Shown here piece after piece: positions 39,137 to 48,300 of a stretch of DNA of 64,000 nt. Every line of letters starts with the position of its first letter. The first letter of the stretch is position 1. A model generated the notes under the pieces. That model saw only the letters and a list, made by a program, of their open reading frames with translations, made no database searches and was not told the DNA's origin. The DNA lies in contig CAWJMD010000001.1 in assembly GCA_963843835.1 (NCBI GenBank), positions 186,001-250,000 of the forward strand. Reading direction: 5' to 3'. The position numbers and the translations under genes were made by a program. Source of the DNA: CAWJMD01 sp963843835. Lineage in GTDB: Bacteria; Actinomycetota; Actinomycetes; Actinomycetales; CAWJMD01.

Positions 39137-40117
39137 ATGGGCGGCATCTTCCTGAGCTACCGGCGGGACGACGCATCGGGCTGGGCCGGGCGCCTGTACG
39201 AGCACCTGGTGCGCGAGTGGGGACCCGACCAGGTCTTCATGGACATCGACGCGATCGCGCCCGGTGAGGACTTCCGCAAGGCCATCACCCGCACGATGCA
39301 GCTCAGCGACACCGTTCTCGTCGTGATCGGTCCCGGTTGGCTCGAGGCGCAGGACGAGGCGGGCCACCGCCGCCTGGACGACGAGGGCGACACGCACCGC
39401 ACCGAGGTGCACGCGGCGCTGGACGCCGACGTCCGGGTGATCCCCGTCCTCGTCGGTGGGGCCGACATGCCCCCGGTGGCAAGGCTTCCCGGACCCCTCA
39501 AGGAGCTGGCCTACCGGAACGCGGCCGTGATCGACGACCGCCGCTTCCCGGCGGACGTCCGCGGCTTGATCGCGTCGGTGACCCACTCGCGCGAGGCGAC
39601 TGCGCCCGCCTGGGAGTCGCCGGACCTCGCCCGCCCCTCGGTGGCCCCCCTCGGGGCCGCCACGTCGACTCCGTCCCAGGCCACCACCCTCTCGCGACCG
39701 GCGTCCGCTTCCCGAGCCCCGACCGGCACCGAGGCCTCCATCGCGGCGTTCCTCACCACTCCCGCTGCGCTGCTCGCGCTCGGGGGGATGCTCGTGGTCC
39801 TGACGTGGGGTGTCTTCGTCCGTCCGGGTTGGCATGACGAGCTCGTAGGCCTCCGCGCGGCGACGGCGCTGCTCCTCGTGGTGGTGGCAGCGGCTGGGCT
39901 GTGGACACGTCAGTGGCGTCTGGTGCGGACCGCCGGTGTGATCGGCCTGGTCGGCCTGCTGCTGTGGGCGACCCAGCTGCTGGCGACCGGTCACACCCTG
40001 GCCGACCTGTTCTCCCCGGCGACGGACGGGGTGACGAACGTGCTCACCCTCGTGGGCGCCGCCGTCGTGGTCGCGGCCTCGTACGTCGCAGGCAGCCGCC
40101 CGGCTCAGCGGTCCTGA
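39137..40117 (+). CDS. TIR-domain protein with four C-terminal membrane helices
   Basis: 326 residues, ATG 39137 after AAGGAG. The N-terminal TIR domain (about 3-150) has IFLSYRRDDASGWAGRLYEHL, VFMDIDAIAPGEDFRKAI, DTVLVVIGPGWLEAQ, and HRTEVHAALDADVRVIPVLVGG, in which Glu90 sits where the NADase glutamate of TIR enzymes lies. A Pro/Ser/Thr linker (about 150-200) follows, then four helices (about 206-231, 238-259, 264-287, 299-320). Membrane-bound TIR proteins can deplete NAD in phage defence or act as signalling adaptors. No sensor or partner gene is adjacent. Convergent overlap of 13 bp with the DUF2461 gene. Confidence 0.87.
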   Translation: MGGIFLSYRRDDASGWAGRLYEHLVREWGPDQVFMDIDAIAPGEDFRKAITRTMQLSDTVLVVIGPGWLEAQDEAGHRRLDDEGDTHRTEVHAALDADVRVIPVLVGGADMPPVARLPGPLKELAYRNAAVIDDRRFPADVRGLIASVTHSREATAPAWESPDLARPSVAPLGAATSTPSQATTLSRPASASRAPTGTEASIAAFLTTPAALLALGGMLVVLTWGVFVRPGWHDELVGLRAATALLLVVVAAAGLWTRQWRLVRTAGVIGLVGLLLWATQLLATGHTLADLFSPATDGVTNVLTLVGAAVVVAASYVAGSRPAQRS

Positions 40118-40782
40118 GCGCGGTCCGCGGTCGACGTCCCGACATGCTTGGCCAGCCAACGGTTCAGCGGCGCCAGGGCGCGCCACGACCCCGCCACCAC
40201 GTCCGCAGCACGTTGGTCGAAGAACCAGTCCTCGTGCTCGTACTGGCGGAACATGGCCAGACCCTTGTGCCGCAGGAGGTCGATGCGTGGATGGTCGGGG
40301 TCGGTCCCCCGCGGAGCCCGTTTGAGCTGTTCGCCGCCACGCGACCACCCGACGGTCTCCAACGAGGTGATCGCTCGAACCAGAGCGGCGCCGGTGCGTG
40401 ACCCGGCCACCGCCTCGCGGTAGCGAGCCACCTGGTCGCTCGCCATGACGTAGTACCCGCCGCCTACCATCAGCCCGGTGGCGTCCACCTGGACGTAGAG
40501 GGAGCCGTCCCCGTCGTCGCCGTGAACGACGGCGGAGGCAGCCGTCTTGTACGGGGACTTGTCCTTGGAGAACCGCACGTCCCGGTGGGGCCGGAAGATC
40601 TTGGCGCGGCCGAACTCCGGCTCCAGGTCGGCCAGGAGGGCTTCGAGCGGGCCTCGCACCTGCAGGTCGTACACGGCCTTGTGGTCGGTCCAGTAGACCC
40701 TCGAGTTGTCCGCCTCGAGGCCTTCGAAGAACACCGGCAGGTCCTCGCCGAAGCCCGCGAACGACCCCGTGGTGTCAGCCAT
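40105..40782 (-). CDS. DUF2461 family protein
   Basis: 225 residues, ATG 40782. Family signature: FFEGLEADNSRVYWTDHKAVYDLQVRGPLEALLADL, KIFRPHRDVRFSKDKSPYKT, GGGYYVMASDQVARYREAV, and the C-terminal RHKGLAMFRQYEHEDWFF. Widespread soluble protein without known function. Its last 12 bases overlap the end of the TIR gene. Starts from a leaderless-type promoter divergent from the first HAD gene. Confidence 0.88.
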   Translation of the reverse strand: MADTTGSFAGFGEDLPVFFEGLEADNSRVYWTDHKAVYDLQVRGPLEALLADLEPEFGRAKIFRPHRDVRFSKDKSPYKTAASAVVHGDDGDGSLYVQVDATGLMVGGGYYVMASDQVARYREAVAGSRTGAALVRAITSLETVGWSRGGEQLKRAPRGTDPDHPRIDLLRHKGLAMFRQYEHEDWFFDQRAADVVAGSWRALAPLNRWLAKHVGTSTADRAQDR

Positions 40783-40788
40783 ACCGAC

Positions 40789-40794
40789 ACGCTA
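40789..40794 (-). promoter_or_regulatory. Putative leaderless -10 for the DUF2461 gene
   Basis: TAGCGT on the minus strand ends 6 nt before ATG 40782. Confidence 0.4.
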
Positions 40795-40818
40795 GACCTT
40801 GCGTTCTCCCGGCTGACC

Positions 40819-40824
40819 TACAGT
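40819..40824 (+). promoter_or_regulatory. Putative leaderless -10 for the HAD gene pair
   Basis: TACAGT ends 7 nt before GTG 40832. Confidence 0.42.
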
Positions 40825-40831
40825 TGGGCCC

Positions 40832-41656
40832 GTGGTCCACCCGTCGCCGAGCCTCGTCGCCCTCGATGTCGATGGGACGCTGATCCACTACGACCAGACG
40901 ATGTCGCCGCGCGTGCGCAAGGCGGTGCGGGCGGCGCACGAGGCAGGCCACCTGCTGGTGATCGCGACGGGCCGGTCGCTGGTGGGAACGCTCCCGATCG
41001 CCGAGGAGCTCGGGCTCGACGACTGCTACATGGTGAGCAGCAACGGGGCCGTCACCGCCCGTCTCGACCGGTCGGTAGGGGCCGGCTACGAGATCACCGA
41101 CATGGTCACCTTCGACCCGGGCCCCGTGGTCACGCTGGTCCGCCAGCAGCTGCCCGACGCCCTCTTCGCGGTCGAGGTGGTCGGCCAGGGCGCCCGGGTC
41201 AGCGGCGACTGGCCAGAGGGCGAGCTCTCCGGGCTGCTGGACGTGGTGCCGTTCGACCGGCTCGTCGACGGACCCACCACGCGTGTGGTCGTCCGCAGCC
41301 CTGAGCACACCCCCGCCGACTTCCTGCAGACCGTGGAGCGCATCGGACTGCACGGTGTCAGCTACGCCGTCGGGTACACCGCCTGGCTCGACCTCGCGCC
41401 GGAAGGGGTGAGCAAGGCGAGTGCGCTCGAGCAGGTGCGCCAACGCCTCGGCGTACCCCTGGAGCGGACCATCGCGATCGGTGACGGGCGGAACGACCTC
41501 GAGATGCTGGCCTGGGCCCACCGTGGCATCGCGATGGGCAACGCCGCCGACGTCGTGCTGGCCGCGGCGGACGAGATCGCGCCGGACGTGCGCGAGGACG
41601 GACTGGCCCAGGTGCTCGAGGAGCTCACGGCCGACGAGCAGGACGAGGGGCGCTGA
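40832..41656 (+). CDS. Cof-type HAD hydrolase (first of a pair)
   Basis: 274 residues, GTG 40832. HAD motif I VALDVDGTLIHYD, motif II VIATGRSL, Lys of motif III in GVSKASALEQV, motif IV IAIGDGRNDLEMLAWA. The type IIB cap sits in the middle, as in Cof/YbiV sugar phosphatases. Substrate unknown. Followed by a similar gene after 4 bp, so the pair probably arose by duplication and is cotranscribed. Confidence 0.9.
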   Translation: MVHPSPSLVALDVDGTLIHYDQTMSPRVRKAVRAAHEAGHLLVIATGRSLVGTLPIAEELGLDDCYMVSSNGAVTARLDRSVGAGYEITDMVTFDPGPVVTLVRQQLPDALFAVEVVGQGARVSGDWPEGELSGLLDVVPFDRLVDGPTTRVVVRSPEHTPADFLQTVERIGLHGVSYAVGYTAWLDLAPEGVSKASALEQVRQRLGVPLERTIAIGDGRNDLEMLAWAHRGIAMGNAADVVLAAADEIAPDVREDGLAQVLEELTADEQDEGR

Positions 41657-41660
41657 CCGC

Positions 41661-42458
41661 ATGCGGGTCGTGGCGACGGACCTCGACGGGACCCTCGTCG
41701 GGCACGACCACTCGGTCAGCGCGCGCAACCGCCGGGCGCTGGCTGCCTGCCGAGCGGCGGGTATCGAGGTCCTCTTCGTGACCGGGCGCCCGTTGCGCTG
41801 GATGGCGCCCGTCGTCGAGGCCACCGGCATCGCGGGTATCGCCATCTGCGCGAACGGTGCCGCGGTCTACGACCTCACGACGAGTGAGCTGATCGTGCAC
41901 CACCCGGTGGCGACCGAAGCGGTGGTCCCGGTGGTGGAGAAGCTCCGGGCGGCGCTCGGCTCGGTCGCGATCGCCCTCGAGACACCCAGCGGCGCAGTGG
42001 CCGAGCACGCCTACGCGACGACGTGGGACGCGGACCGGCGCATGCCTCGTGGCGACCTCGAACAGCTCCTGGTGGAGCACACGACGGTCCTCAAGGTCCT
42101 GGTCCGCGGTGACGGACCGACCTCGGACCAGATGCTCGCGGTGGCGAGGGACGTCCTCGACGGCTCGCTCACGGCAACCCACTCCAACGCCGGTGGCAGT
42201 CTGCTCGAGCTGAGCGCCGCCGGGGTCAGCAAGGCGCGCACGCTCGCGGGCGTCGTCGAGCGCCTCGGCCTGGCCGCTCACGACGTGGTGGCCTTCGGTG
42301 ACCAGCCCAACGACGTCGAGATGCTCACGTGGGCCGGTCGCGGGGTCGCCATGGCCGACGGACACCCGGAGGCCCTGGCGGTGGCCGACGAGATCGCGCC
42401 GCCGCTCTCGCAGGACGGGGTCGCGCAGGTGCTGGAGCGACTGCTGGAGCGTCGCTGA
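41661..42458 (+). CDS. Cof-type HAD hydrolase (second of a pair)
   Basis: 265 residues, ATG 41661. VVATDLDGTLVGHDHSVS (motif I), VLFVTGRPLRW (II), AAGVSKARTLAGVVERLG (III), VVAFGDQPNDVEMLTWAGRGVAM (IV). Same architecture as its upstream neighbour but clearly diverged, so the two may act on different phosphorylated metabolites. Convergent with the 143-residue gene, leaving 4 bp. Confidence 0.9.
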   Translation: MRVVATDLDGTLVGHDHSVSARNRRALAACRAAGIEVLFVTGRPLRWMAPVVEATGIAGIAICANGAAVYDLTTSELIVHHPVATEAVVPVVEKLRAALGSVAIALETPSGAVAEHAYATTWDADRRMPRGDLEQLLVEHTTVLKVLVRGDGPTSDQMLAVARDVLDGSLTATHSNAGGSLLELSAAGVSKARTLAGVVERLGLAAHDVVAFGDQPNDVEMLTWAGRGVAMADGHPEALAVADEIAPPLSQDGVAQVLERLLERR

Positions 42459-42462
42459 CGGC

Positions 42463-42894
42463 TCAGGCCAGGTGGGTGCGCGCGAGGGTGGCGGCCCGAC
42501 GCGCCGCCTGCATGCGCGCGAGGGCCGTGACCTGGTCGCCGGCCGCCGACGCGACACGCACCATGGCCGCGGCCTCGGATGCCTCTGCGCACGCTGTCGC
42601 GGTTCGCGAGAGTCGCCGGTGCAGCTCGGGATGGGTGCCGTCGGGCCCGGGTGGGATCTCCAGACTCGCACTGGGAGCATCGATCTCAGCCTGCGTGCAG
42701 AGGACCCGCACGTCGTCGAGCACACCGGCGAGGTCGGCTCCGACGACCTCGAGGGCGTCGCGTACGGGGCCGGTGTCGACGGCCTCGATCATCTGGTGGT
42801 AGCGGTCCACGGCGCGTCGCGTCCGGTCGTGCGCCCGTCGCCAGACGCCCACTCCGAGTGGGTCGGGCTGCCTTCTCCAGGGCCGGCGTGGCAT
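42463..42894 (-). CDS. Conserved-looking helical protein, unrecognised
   Basis: 143 residues, ATG 42894. Soluble, mostly helical, with a basic N-terminus (PRRPWRRQPDPLG) and a long helix pair rich in Ala (ALEVVGADLAGVLDDVRVL, CAEASEAAAMVRVASAAGD). It has no motif I recognise. It follows bpa by 11 bp on the same strand and is probably cotranscribed with it. Its codon use agrees with neighbouring genes. Confidence 0.6.
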   Translation of the reverse strand: MPRRPWRRQPDPLGVGVWRRAHDRTRRAVDRYHQMIEAVDTGPVRDALEVVGADLAGVLDDVRVLCTQAEIDAPSASLEIPPGPDGTHPELHRRLSRTATACAEASEAAAMVRVASAAGDQVTALARMQAARRAATLARTHLA

Positions 42895-42905
42895 CGTCGT
42901 CCGGG

Positions 42906-43541
42906 TCAGAGGTACTGGCCGGTGCCGTGCTGAGGACCGTCCTCGCCGTGCTCCCCGGGCTGTCCCGGAGGCCCCGGCTGACCTCCCGGCAGACCGACGT
43001 GGCCCGGGCCCGCGTGGGCACCCGGACCCCCGGGCAGGGCGCGTCGCATCTGCGCGATCTGCGCCTGCGCGGCCATCTGCTGTGCCACCAGAGCGGTCTG
43101 GATGCCGTGGAAGAGGCCCTCCAGCCAGCCGACGAGCTGGGCCTGGGCGATCCGGAGCTCGGCGTCCGACGGTGTCGAGTCCTCGTCGAAGGGCAGGGAG
43201 ATGCGGCGCAGCTCGTCCACCAGCTCGGGGGACAGCCCCTGCTCGAGCTCGGCGAGGGACCGTTCGTGGACCTCCGCCAGCCGCGCGCGACCCTTCTCGT
43301 CGAGGGGCGAGTCACGCACCTCCTCCAGAAGCTGCTTGATCATGCTGCCGATGCGCATCACCTTGGCCGGCTGCTCGACCATCTCGGCCGGGCTGCGCTC
43401 CTCGTCGTCGCGCCCGTGGACGCCCATCGAGCCCGGACCGACCACCACCACGGTGTGGTCCGCAGGGGCGGCCGTCTGCGCGCCGTCGTCCTGCCGAGGC
43501 TGAGGGTCCTGGTCCTGGTCCTGGTCCTGGTTCTGGTCCAT
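42906..43541 (-). CDS. bpa: Bacterial proteasome activator
   Basis: 211 residues, ATG 43541. The DUF2587 core has VMRIGSMIKQLLEEVRDSPLDEKGR, HERSLAELEQGLSPELVDELRRI and AQLVGWLEGLFHGIQTALVAQQM. The C-terminus ends GQYL, the signature by which Bpa docks on the 20S proteasome. Bpa opens the proteasome gate without ATP for disordered substrates. The N-terminus is a Gln/Asp repeat (DQNQDQDQDQDP) and the tail before GQYL is Gly/Pro rich. CAGGAT ends 6 nt before the ATG and may be a weak -10. Confidence 0.93.
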   Translation of the reverse strand: MDQNQDQDQDQDPQPRQDDGAQTAAPADHTVVVVGPGSMGVHGRDDEERSPAEMVEQPAKVMRIGSMIKQLLEEVRDSPLDEKGRARLAEVHERSLAELEQGLSPELVDELRRISLPFDEDSTPSDAELRIAQAQLVGWLEGLFHGIQTALVAQQMAAQAQIAQMRRALPGGPGAHAGPGHVGLPGGQPGPPGQPGEHGEDGPQHGTGQYL

Positions 43542-43569
43542 GGGTCCATCCTGCCCGTGGACCGAAGCG

Positions 43570-44583
43570 TCAGCGCGTCCGGGCGTCCTCCGGTCCGACG
43601 GTGAGGACGATCTTGCCGATGTGCGAGGAGCCCTCCATCAGCCTGTGCGCCTCGGCGGCCTGCTCGAGCGGCAGCCTCGCGTGCACGACGGGCCGCACGG
43701 TCCCGTCGGCGAGCAGCGGCCAGACCAGGTCGCGCACCTGCTGCACGATCACCGCCTTCTCCGTCGAGGGCCGCGACCGCAGGGAGGTGGCGATCACGGC
43801 GCCGCGCTTGCGCAGCAGCAGCCCCAGATCCAGCTCACCCCGGGTCCCGCCCTGCAGCCCGATCACGACGAGGCGGCCACCGGTCGCCAGCACCTCGACG
43901 TTGCGGCCCAGGTACTTCGCCCCCATGTTGTCCAGGATGACGTCGGCGCCCGGTCCGCCGGGTGCGTCGGCCGTCGCGGCGCGCACCCGCTCGACGAAGT
44001 CCTGCTCCCTGTAGTTGACGAGCACCTGCGCGCCCAGCTCGGCGCACGCGGCCAGCTTCTCGGCCGAGCGGGCCGTCACAGCCACCGTCGCACCCATCGC
44101 CGTGGCGAGCTGGATGGCCATGGTCCCGATCCCGCTCGACCCGCCGTGCACGAGCAGCGTCTCCCCACGCTGCAGGCCGGCCGCCATGAAGACGTTCGAC
44201 CACACCGTGCAGGCGACCTCCGGCAGCGCCGCGGCGTCAACCAACGACACCCCGGCGGGCACCGGGAGCAGGTGGCTCGCGGGGACGCACACCTGCTCGG
44301 CGTAGCCGCCCCCCGAGAGGAGGGCACAGACCTCGTCCCCCACCTGCCAGCCCTCGACTCCGGGGCCGAGCTCGGCCACGGTGCCGGAGCACTCCAGGCC
44401 CGGCCACTCGGGGGCGCCTTCCGGGGGTGGGTAGTGGCCCAGCCGCTGCATCACGTCGGCACGGTTGACAGCGGTGGCCGCCACGGCGATCCGCACCTCG
44501 CCGGTACGGGGGCTCGGGTCGGGTACCTCGGAGACGCCGAGGACCTCAGGGCCTCCCGGTTCACGGATCGTGACTGCTCGCAT
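43570..44583 (-). CDS. Zinc-free quinone oxidoreductase of the MDR/PIG3 type
   Basis: 337 residues, ATG 44583. GroES-like N-terminus (MRAVTIREPGGPEVL, AVNRADVMQRLGHYPPP, WPGLECSGTVAELG) and Rossmann domain (LLVHGGSSGIGTMAIQLA; GGSSGIG is the NADPH loop). No zinc-binding cysteines. The close match is to PIG3/TP53I3-like NADPH:quinone reductases. It lies 9 bp after the mobA-like gene but has its own -10 over the mobA stop. Confidence 0.9.
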   Translation of the reverse strand: MRAVTIREPGGPEVLGVSEVPDPSPRTGEVRIAVAATAVNRADVMQRLGHYPPPEGAPEWPGLECSGTVAELGPGVEGWQVGDEVCALLSGGGYAEQVCVPASHLLPVPAGVSLVDAAALPEVACTVWSNVFMAAGLQRGETLLVHGGSSGIGTMAIQLATAMGATVAVTARSAEKLAACAELGAQVLVNYREQDFVERVRAATADAPGGPGADVILDNMGAKYLGRNVEVLATGGRLVVIGLQGGTRGELDLGLLLRKRGAVIATSLRSRPSTEKAVIVQQVRDLVWPLLADGTVRPVVHARLPLEQAAEAHRLMEGSSHIGKIVLTVGPEDARTR

Positions 44584-44589
44584 GCGTGG

Positions 44590-44595
44590 ACCTTA
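44590..44595 (-). promoter_or_regulatory. Putative leaderless -10 overlapping the mobA-like stop codon
   Basis: TAAGGT on the minus strand begins with the TAA stop of the upstream gene and ends 6 nt before ATG 44583. Confidence 0.42.
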
Positions 44596-45228
44596 TGGCG
44601 CGGGACGCCCGCGCTGACGCCAGGCCACCAGCTGCTCCGGTGTGTCGACGTCCCAGGTCGTCGACGCCGGTACCTGTACCCGCACCGGGTCGAGCGCGGT
44701 GACCAAGGGGCGGACGGAGAGGTCGCGCCCGTCCCCCACGGAGGCGACGAGCCGGCGAGCCCCCTGCGGCGAGAGCACGAGCTGGAGCGGCTGCTCCCGT
44801 CCGTAGCCGTCGACGGCCATCGCCGCGACGGCATCCGGGAACACGGCCCGGTCGAGGGCCTCGGCGAGGAGCGCCACGGCGCCGGCGGACCCCGGGGCGT
44901 CGCCCGGGACGATCGCGACCGAGCCGCCACGGTCCTCGTCCGGGCCGGCGTCGACCACGCAGCGCAGGCCTGCGACCAGCGCCGCGGCGGGACCGCCCCC
45001 TGGCGGTTCCTCACGCACCCAGCGCACCGGGACGAGGGTGGGTCGCCGGGGGCCGACGACCACGACCTCCGCGTCAGGGAAGGCCGTGCTGAGGGCCTCG
45101 AGCAGGACGTCGAGGACCGTCGGGTCCCCTGGCCCTCCGTCGAGGGGCTCCGCGAGCTTGTCCCTGCCGAAGCGGCGGGACTCACCGCCGGCCAGGACGA
45201 GCACGGAGCGAAGGGGCATGATCGCCAT
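44593..45228 (-). CDS. mobA: Molybdenum cofactor guanylyltransferase-like protein
   Basis: 211 residues from ATG 45228 (ATG 45219 possible). NTP-transferase fold: VLVLAGGESRRFGRDKLAEPLDG is the MobA-type nucleotide loop (L-A-G-G-x-S-x-R-x-G-x-x-K). Then VVVVGPRRP, PPGGGPAAALVAGL and VAIVPGDAP with the metal Asp. The C-terminus has TTWDVDTPEQLVAW. It would attach GMP to molybdopterin. No other Moco gene is adjacent, so a different nucleotidyltransferase role is not excluded. Confidence 0.8.
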   Translation of the reverse strand: MAIMPLRSVLVLAGGESRRFGRDKLAEPLDGGPGDPTVLDVLLEALSTAFPDAEVVVVGPRRPTLVPVRWVREEPPGGGPAAALVAGLRCVVDAGPDEDRGGSVAIVPGDAPGSAGAVALLAEALDRAVFPDAVAAMAVDGYGREQPLQLVLSPQGARRLVASVGDGRDLSVRPLVTALDPVRVQVPASTTWDVDTPEQLVAWRQRGRPAP

Positions 45229-45386
45229 TCTGGAGGATGGCGTCACGGCGACCCGCCGTGACATGGTTGGGCCGAACGGGTGACCTGGTGACGGTCATCG
45301 GTCAATACCCGAGGGGTGACGACCGATGCACGTGAATCGGGCGGCACCAACCGCGGGTGCCCCTCATCGACTGGAAGGTCCACCCC

Positions 45387-48300
45387 ATGCTGCGCAGCTT
45401 CGGCATCAGGGCCAAGATCCTGGCCGTTCTTGCCCTCCCGGTCCTCGTGCTGTCGATGGCGGCCGGAGTGATCGCGACCTCCGCCATCGGCGAGTCGCGC
45501 AAGGCGGTCCAGGTCGAGGAGCTGACGCGCCAGGCGTCCGGGTTGACCGACCTGCTGCGTGGACTGCAGGCCGAGCGTGCGCTCAGTGTCGCGGTGCTGT
45601 CGGGTGACGCGGACTCGCGCCCGGCGCTCGACGAGGTGCGTGCGAGGGTGACGACCGGCCTGGAAGACGTCCGTGCGGAGTTCAACGACATCGACCTCTC
45701 CCAGCTCGAGGACAGCGCGCAGGCGGGCGCGCTGGCCTCGAGCCGGGCCCACGACCTGCTCCCCGAGCTGCGTCGCCAGGTCGACGGCGGGGTGCTGACC
45801 CCCGGGACGGCCCTGCTGCGGTACTCGGAGGTCATCGCGGCCGACATCGCCCTCCCGGCGGCCATCGCCGACGGCCTCGACGACCGCACCCTCGCCCAGA
45901 ACCTCCGGGCCTACACGGCGACCGAGCAGCTGGCCGAGGCCATCGCGTCCGAGCGCGACCTGATCACTCCGTCCGTCGCCATCGGGGTGTTCACGCCCGA
46001 GGCGCTGAAGGCATCCCGCGACGCCGCCCTGCGCACGGACCTGATCCGGGAGAACACCACGCGCATCGCCGAGGCCGCGGGTGTCCGCACCCCGGCCACC
46101 GGCTACGTCCTGCAGCTGGCGCGGCAGCGGACCGTCGCCGACGCCGACGGCGTGGTCGAGGGTCTGACGGTCGAGCAGTGGCGAGAGGCCGCCGACGAGG
46201 ACATCGCGTCGCTCGGCAGCGGACTCGACACCGTCATCAACACCGCCGAGCAGCGGGCGGCGGACCTGTCGTCCGCAGCCCGCCAGTACGCCCTGCAGGT
46301 GATCATCGGTGCGCTCGCGGCGGTGGCGATCCCGGTGGCCCTGGCACTGCTCCTGGCGCGCCGCATCACCCGTCCGCTGCGTCGCCTGACGGAGGCCGCG
46401 GCCCAGATCCGCGAGAACCTGCCTCGGATGGTCGAGCGCATGGCCACCCCCGGCGAGGGTCCCGGCATGACCGTTCCGGAGATCCCCGTCGAGTCCGACG
46501 ACGAGGTGGGCCGTCTGGCCACCGCGTTCAACGACGTCAACGCGACGACGGTGCAGGTGGCGCAGGAGCAGGCTGCGCTGCGTGGGTCGATCGCCGCGAT
46601 GTTCGTCAACGTCGCCCGCCGCGACCAGGTGCTGCTGTCGCGCCAGCTCTCGTTCCTCGACCAGCTCGAGCGCACCGAGGAGAACCCGGACACGCTCGAC
46701 AACCTGTTCAAGCTCGACCACCTCGCCACGCGCATGCGCCGCAACGCGGAGTCGCTGCTCGTCCTCGCGGGGATCGACACGGGTCGGCGGCTGCGTCGCC
46801 CGATGCCGCTGTCCGACGTCGTGCGCACCGCGTCCAGCGAGATCGAGCACTACGAGCGCATCGACCTGGCCCAGCACGTCGACCCGCCGATGGTCGGTCA
46901 CACGGCCCTGCTGACCGCGCACATGCTGGCCGAGCTGCTCGAGAACGCGACGTCCTTCTCCGACCCGGGTACCCGTGTGGTCGTCGCCACGGACGCGGGT
47001 CCGGACGGCATCGTGGTGACGATCACCGACGAGGGTCTCGGCATGTCCGCCGACGAGCTCGCCGAGGCCAACGACCGCATCCAGAACCCGCCGCAGTCCG
47101 AGGTCGTCGGCGCCCAGCGCCTCGGCTTCTACGTGGTCGGGCGCCTGGCCCAGCGGCTCGAGGCCGGCATCTCGCTCTCCGCCGGTGACGGTCGGGGGAC
47201 GGTCGTGACAGTCGAGCTGCCCCCGGCGCTCTTCGTGCCCGGCACGGTGGTCACCGAGGACGCCGACGCCCCGGCCGAGGACGCTCCGGCAACCGTCGAC
47301 GCCGCGGCCACGGCCCCGCTCCCGAACGGTGCCACCGTGACCGGCGCCGACCGATTCGGTGCCGCTGCGGATGCGCTGAACGCCTCCGCGGCCGCGGCCG
47401 CGGCGGCGTCCATCCAGCCGATCATCATCGCGCCTGGTTCCGACACGGGTCTGCCGCAGCGCGGCACCCGCCGTGCCGCCGGCGCTGCGGACGCCGCCGA
47501 GCTCCCCACGCTGCCCACCCGCTCGGCGGCGACCGAGAACGATGCCCTGCCGCAGCGCGCGACCTCACCGACCGACTCGACGGCCGACTCGGGCCTGCCC
47601 ACGCGCACCCCGGCTGCACCCCTGCCTACCGAGCCGGTGCCGACGGTCCCCGCGCAGCGCAGCGAGCCGCCGGCTCCCGAGTCCCGCTCCGGCCTGTTCA
47701 CGGGCTTCCGTGCCCGCCGCGCGGAGGCCGTCGGCCAGGGCCCCGACGACCAGCCGACGCCGCCCGTCGCCGCCCAGTCGCCGGTGGCTGACGTCCCGGA
47801 GACGTTCGAGGTGGCCCAGCTGGACGACGGGCCGCTCTACGCGCCGCGTGCCGTGGTCGAGCCCGAGCCCGAGGCCCAGCCCGAGCCTCAGCCGGAGCCT
47901 CAGCCCGAGCCTCAGCTGGAGCTCGAGCCGGAGCCCCTGCCGGAGCATCAGTCCCTGCCGGAAGCGCAGTCCGTGCCAGAGGTCGCTGTTCCGGACGAGA
48001 ACCCGCTGTTCGCCTCGCTGTCGGCGGCGCCCTTCATCCCCACCGCCCCCGCACCGGAGGTCGTGGCCGAGAGCGGTCCGGAGGAGTCGGGCGACGCGGC
48101 ACGCCGTGCCGCCGAGGTCAGCGACGGGTTCCGTGCGGCGGCCAGCGAGCTGAGCGCCCTGGCGTCGCGTCCCGGACCGGCGACCCCGCCGGCTGCCGAG
48201 CCCACCCCGGTCCAGGCAGCGGCCCCCGCCCCGGCCCAGGACACCGCCCCGGCCGGCCCGCCGGCTCACCCGGCCCACGCGGCCTACACGGCCCCCGCGG

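Noticed and set aside
43505..43540. Short direct repeats as a CRISPR-like or VNTR array
   Set aside because: They are CTGGTC triplet-type repeats coding for the DQ-rich start of Bpa, with no spacers.
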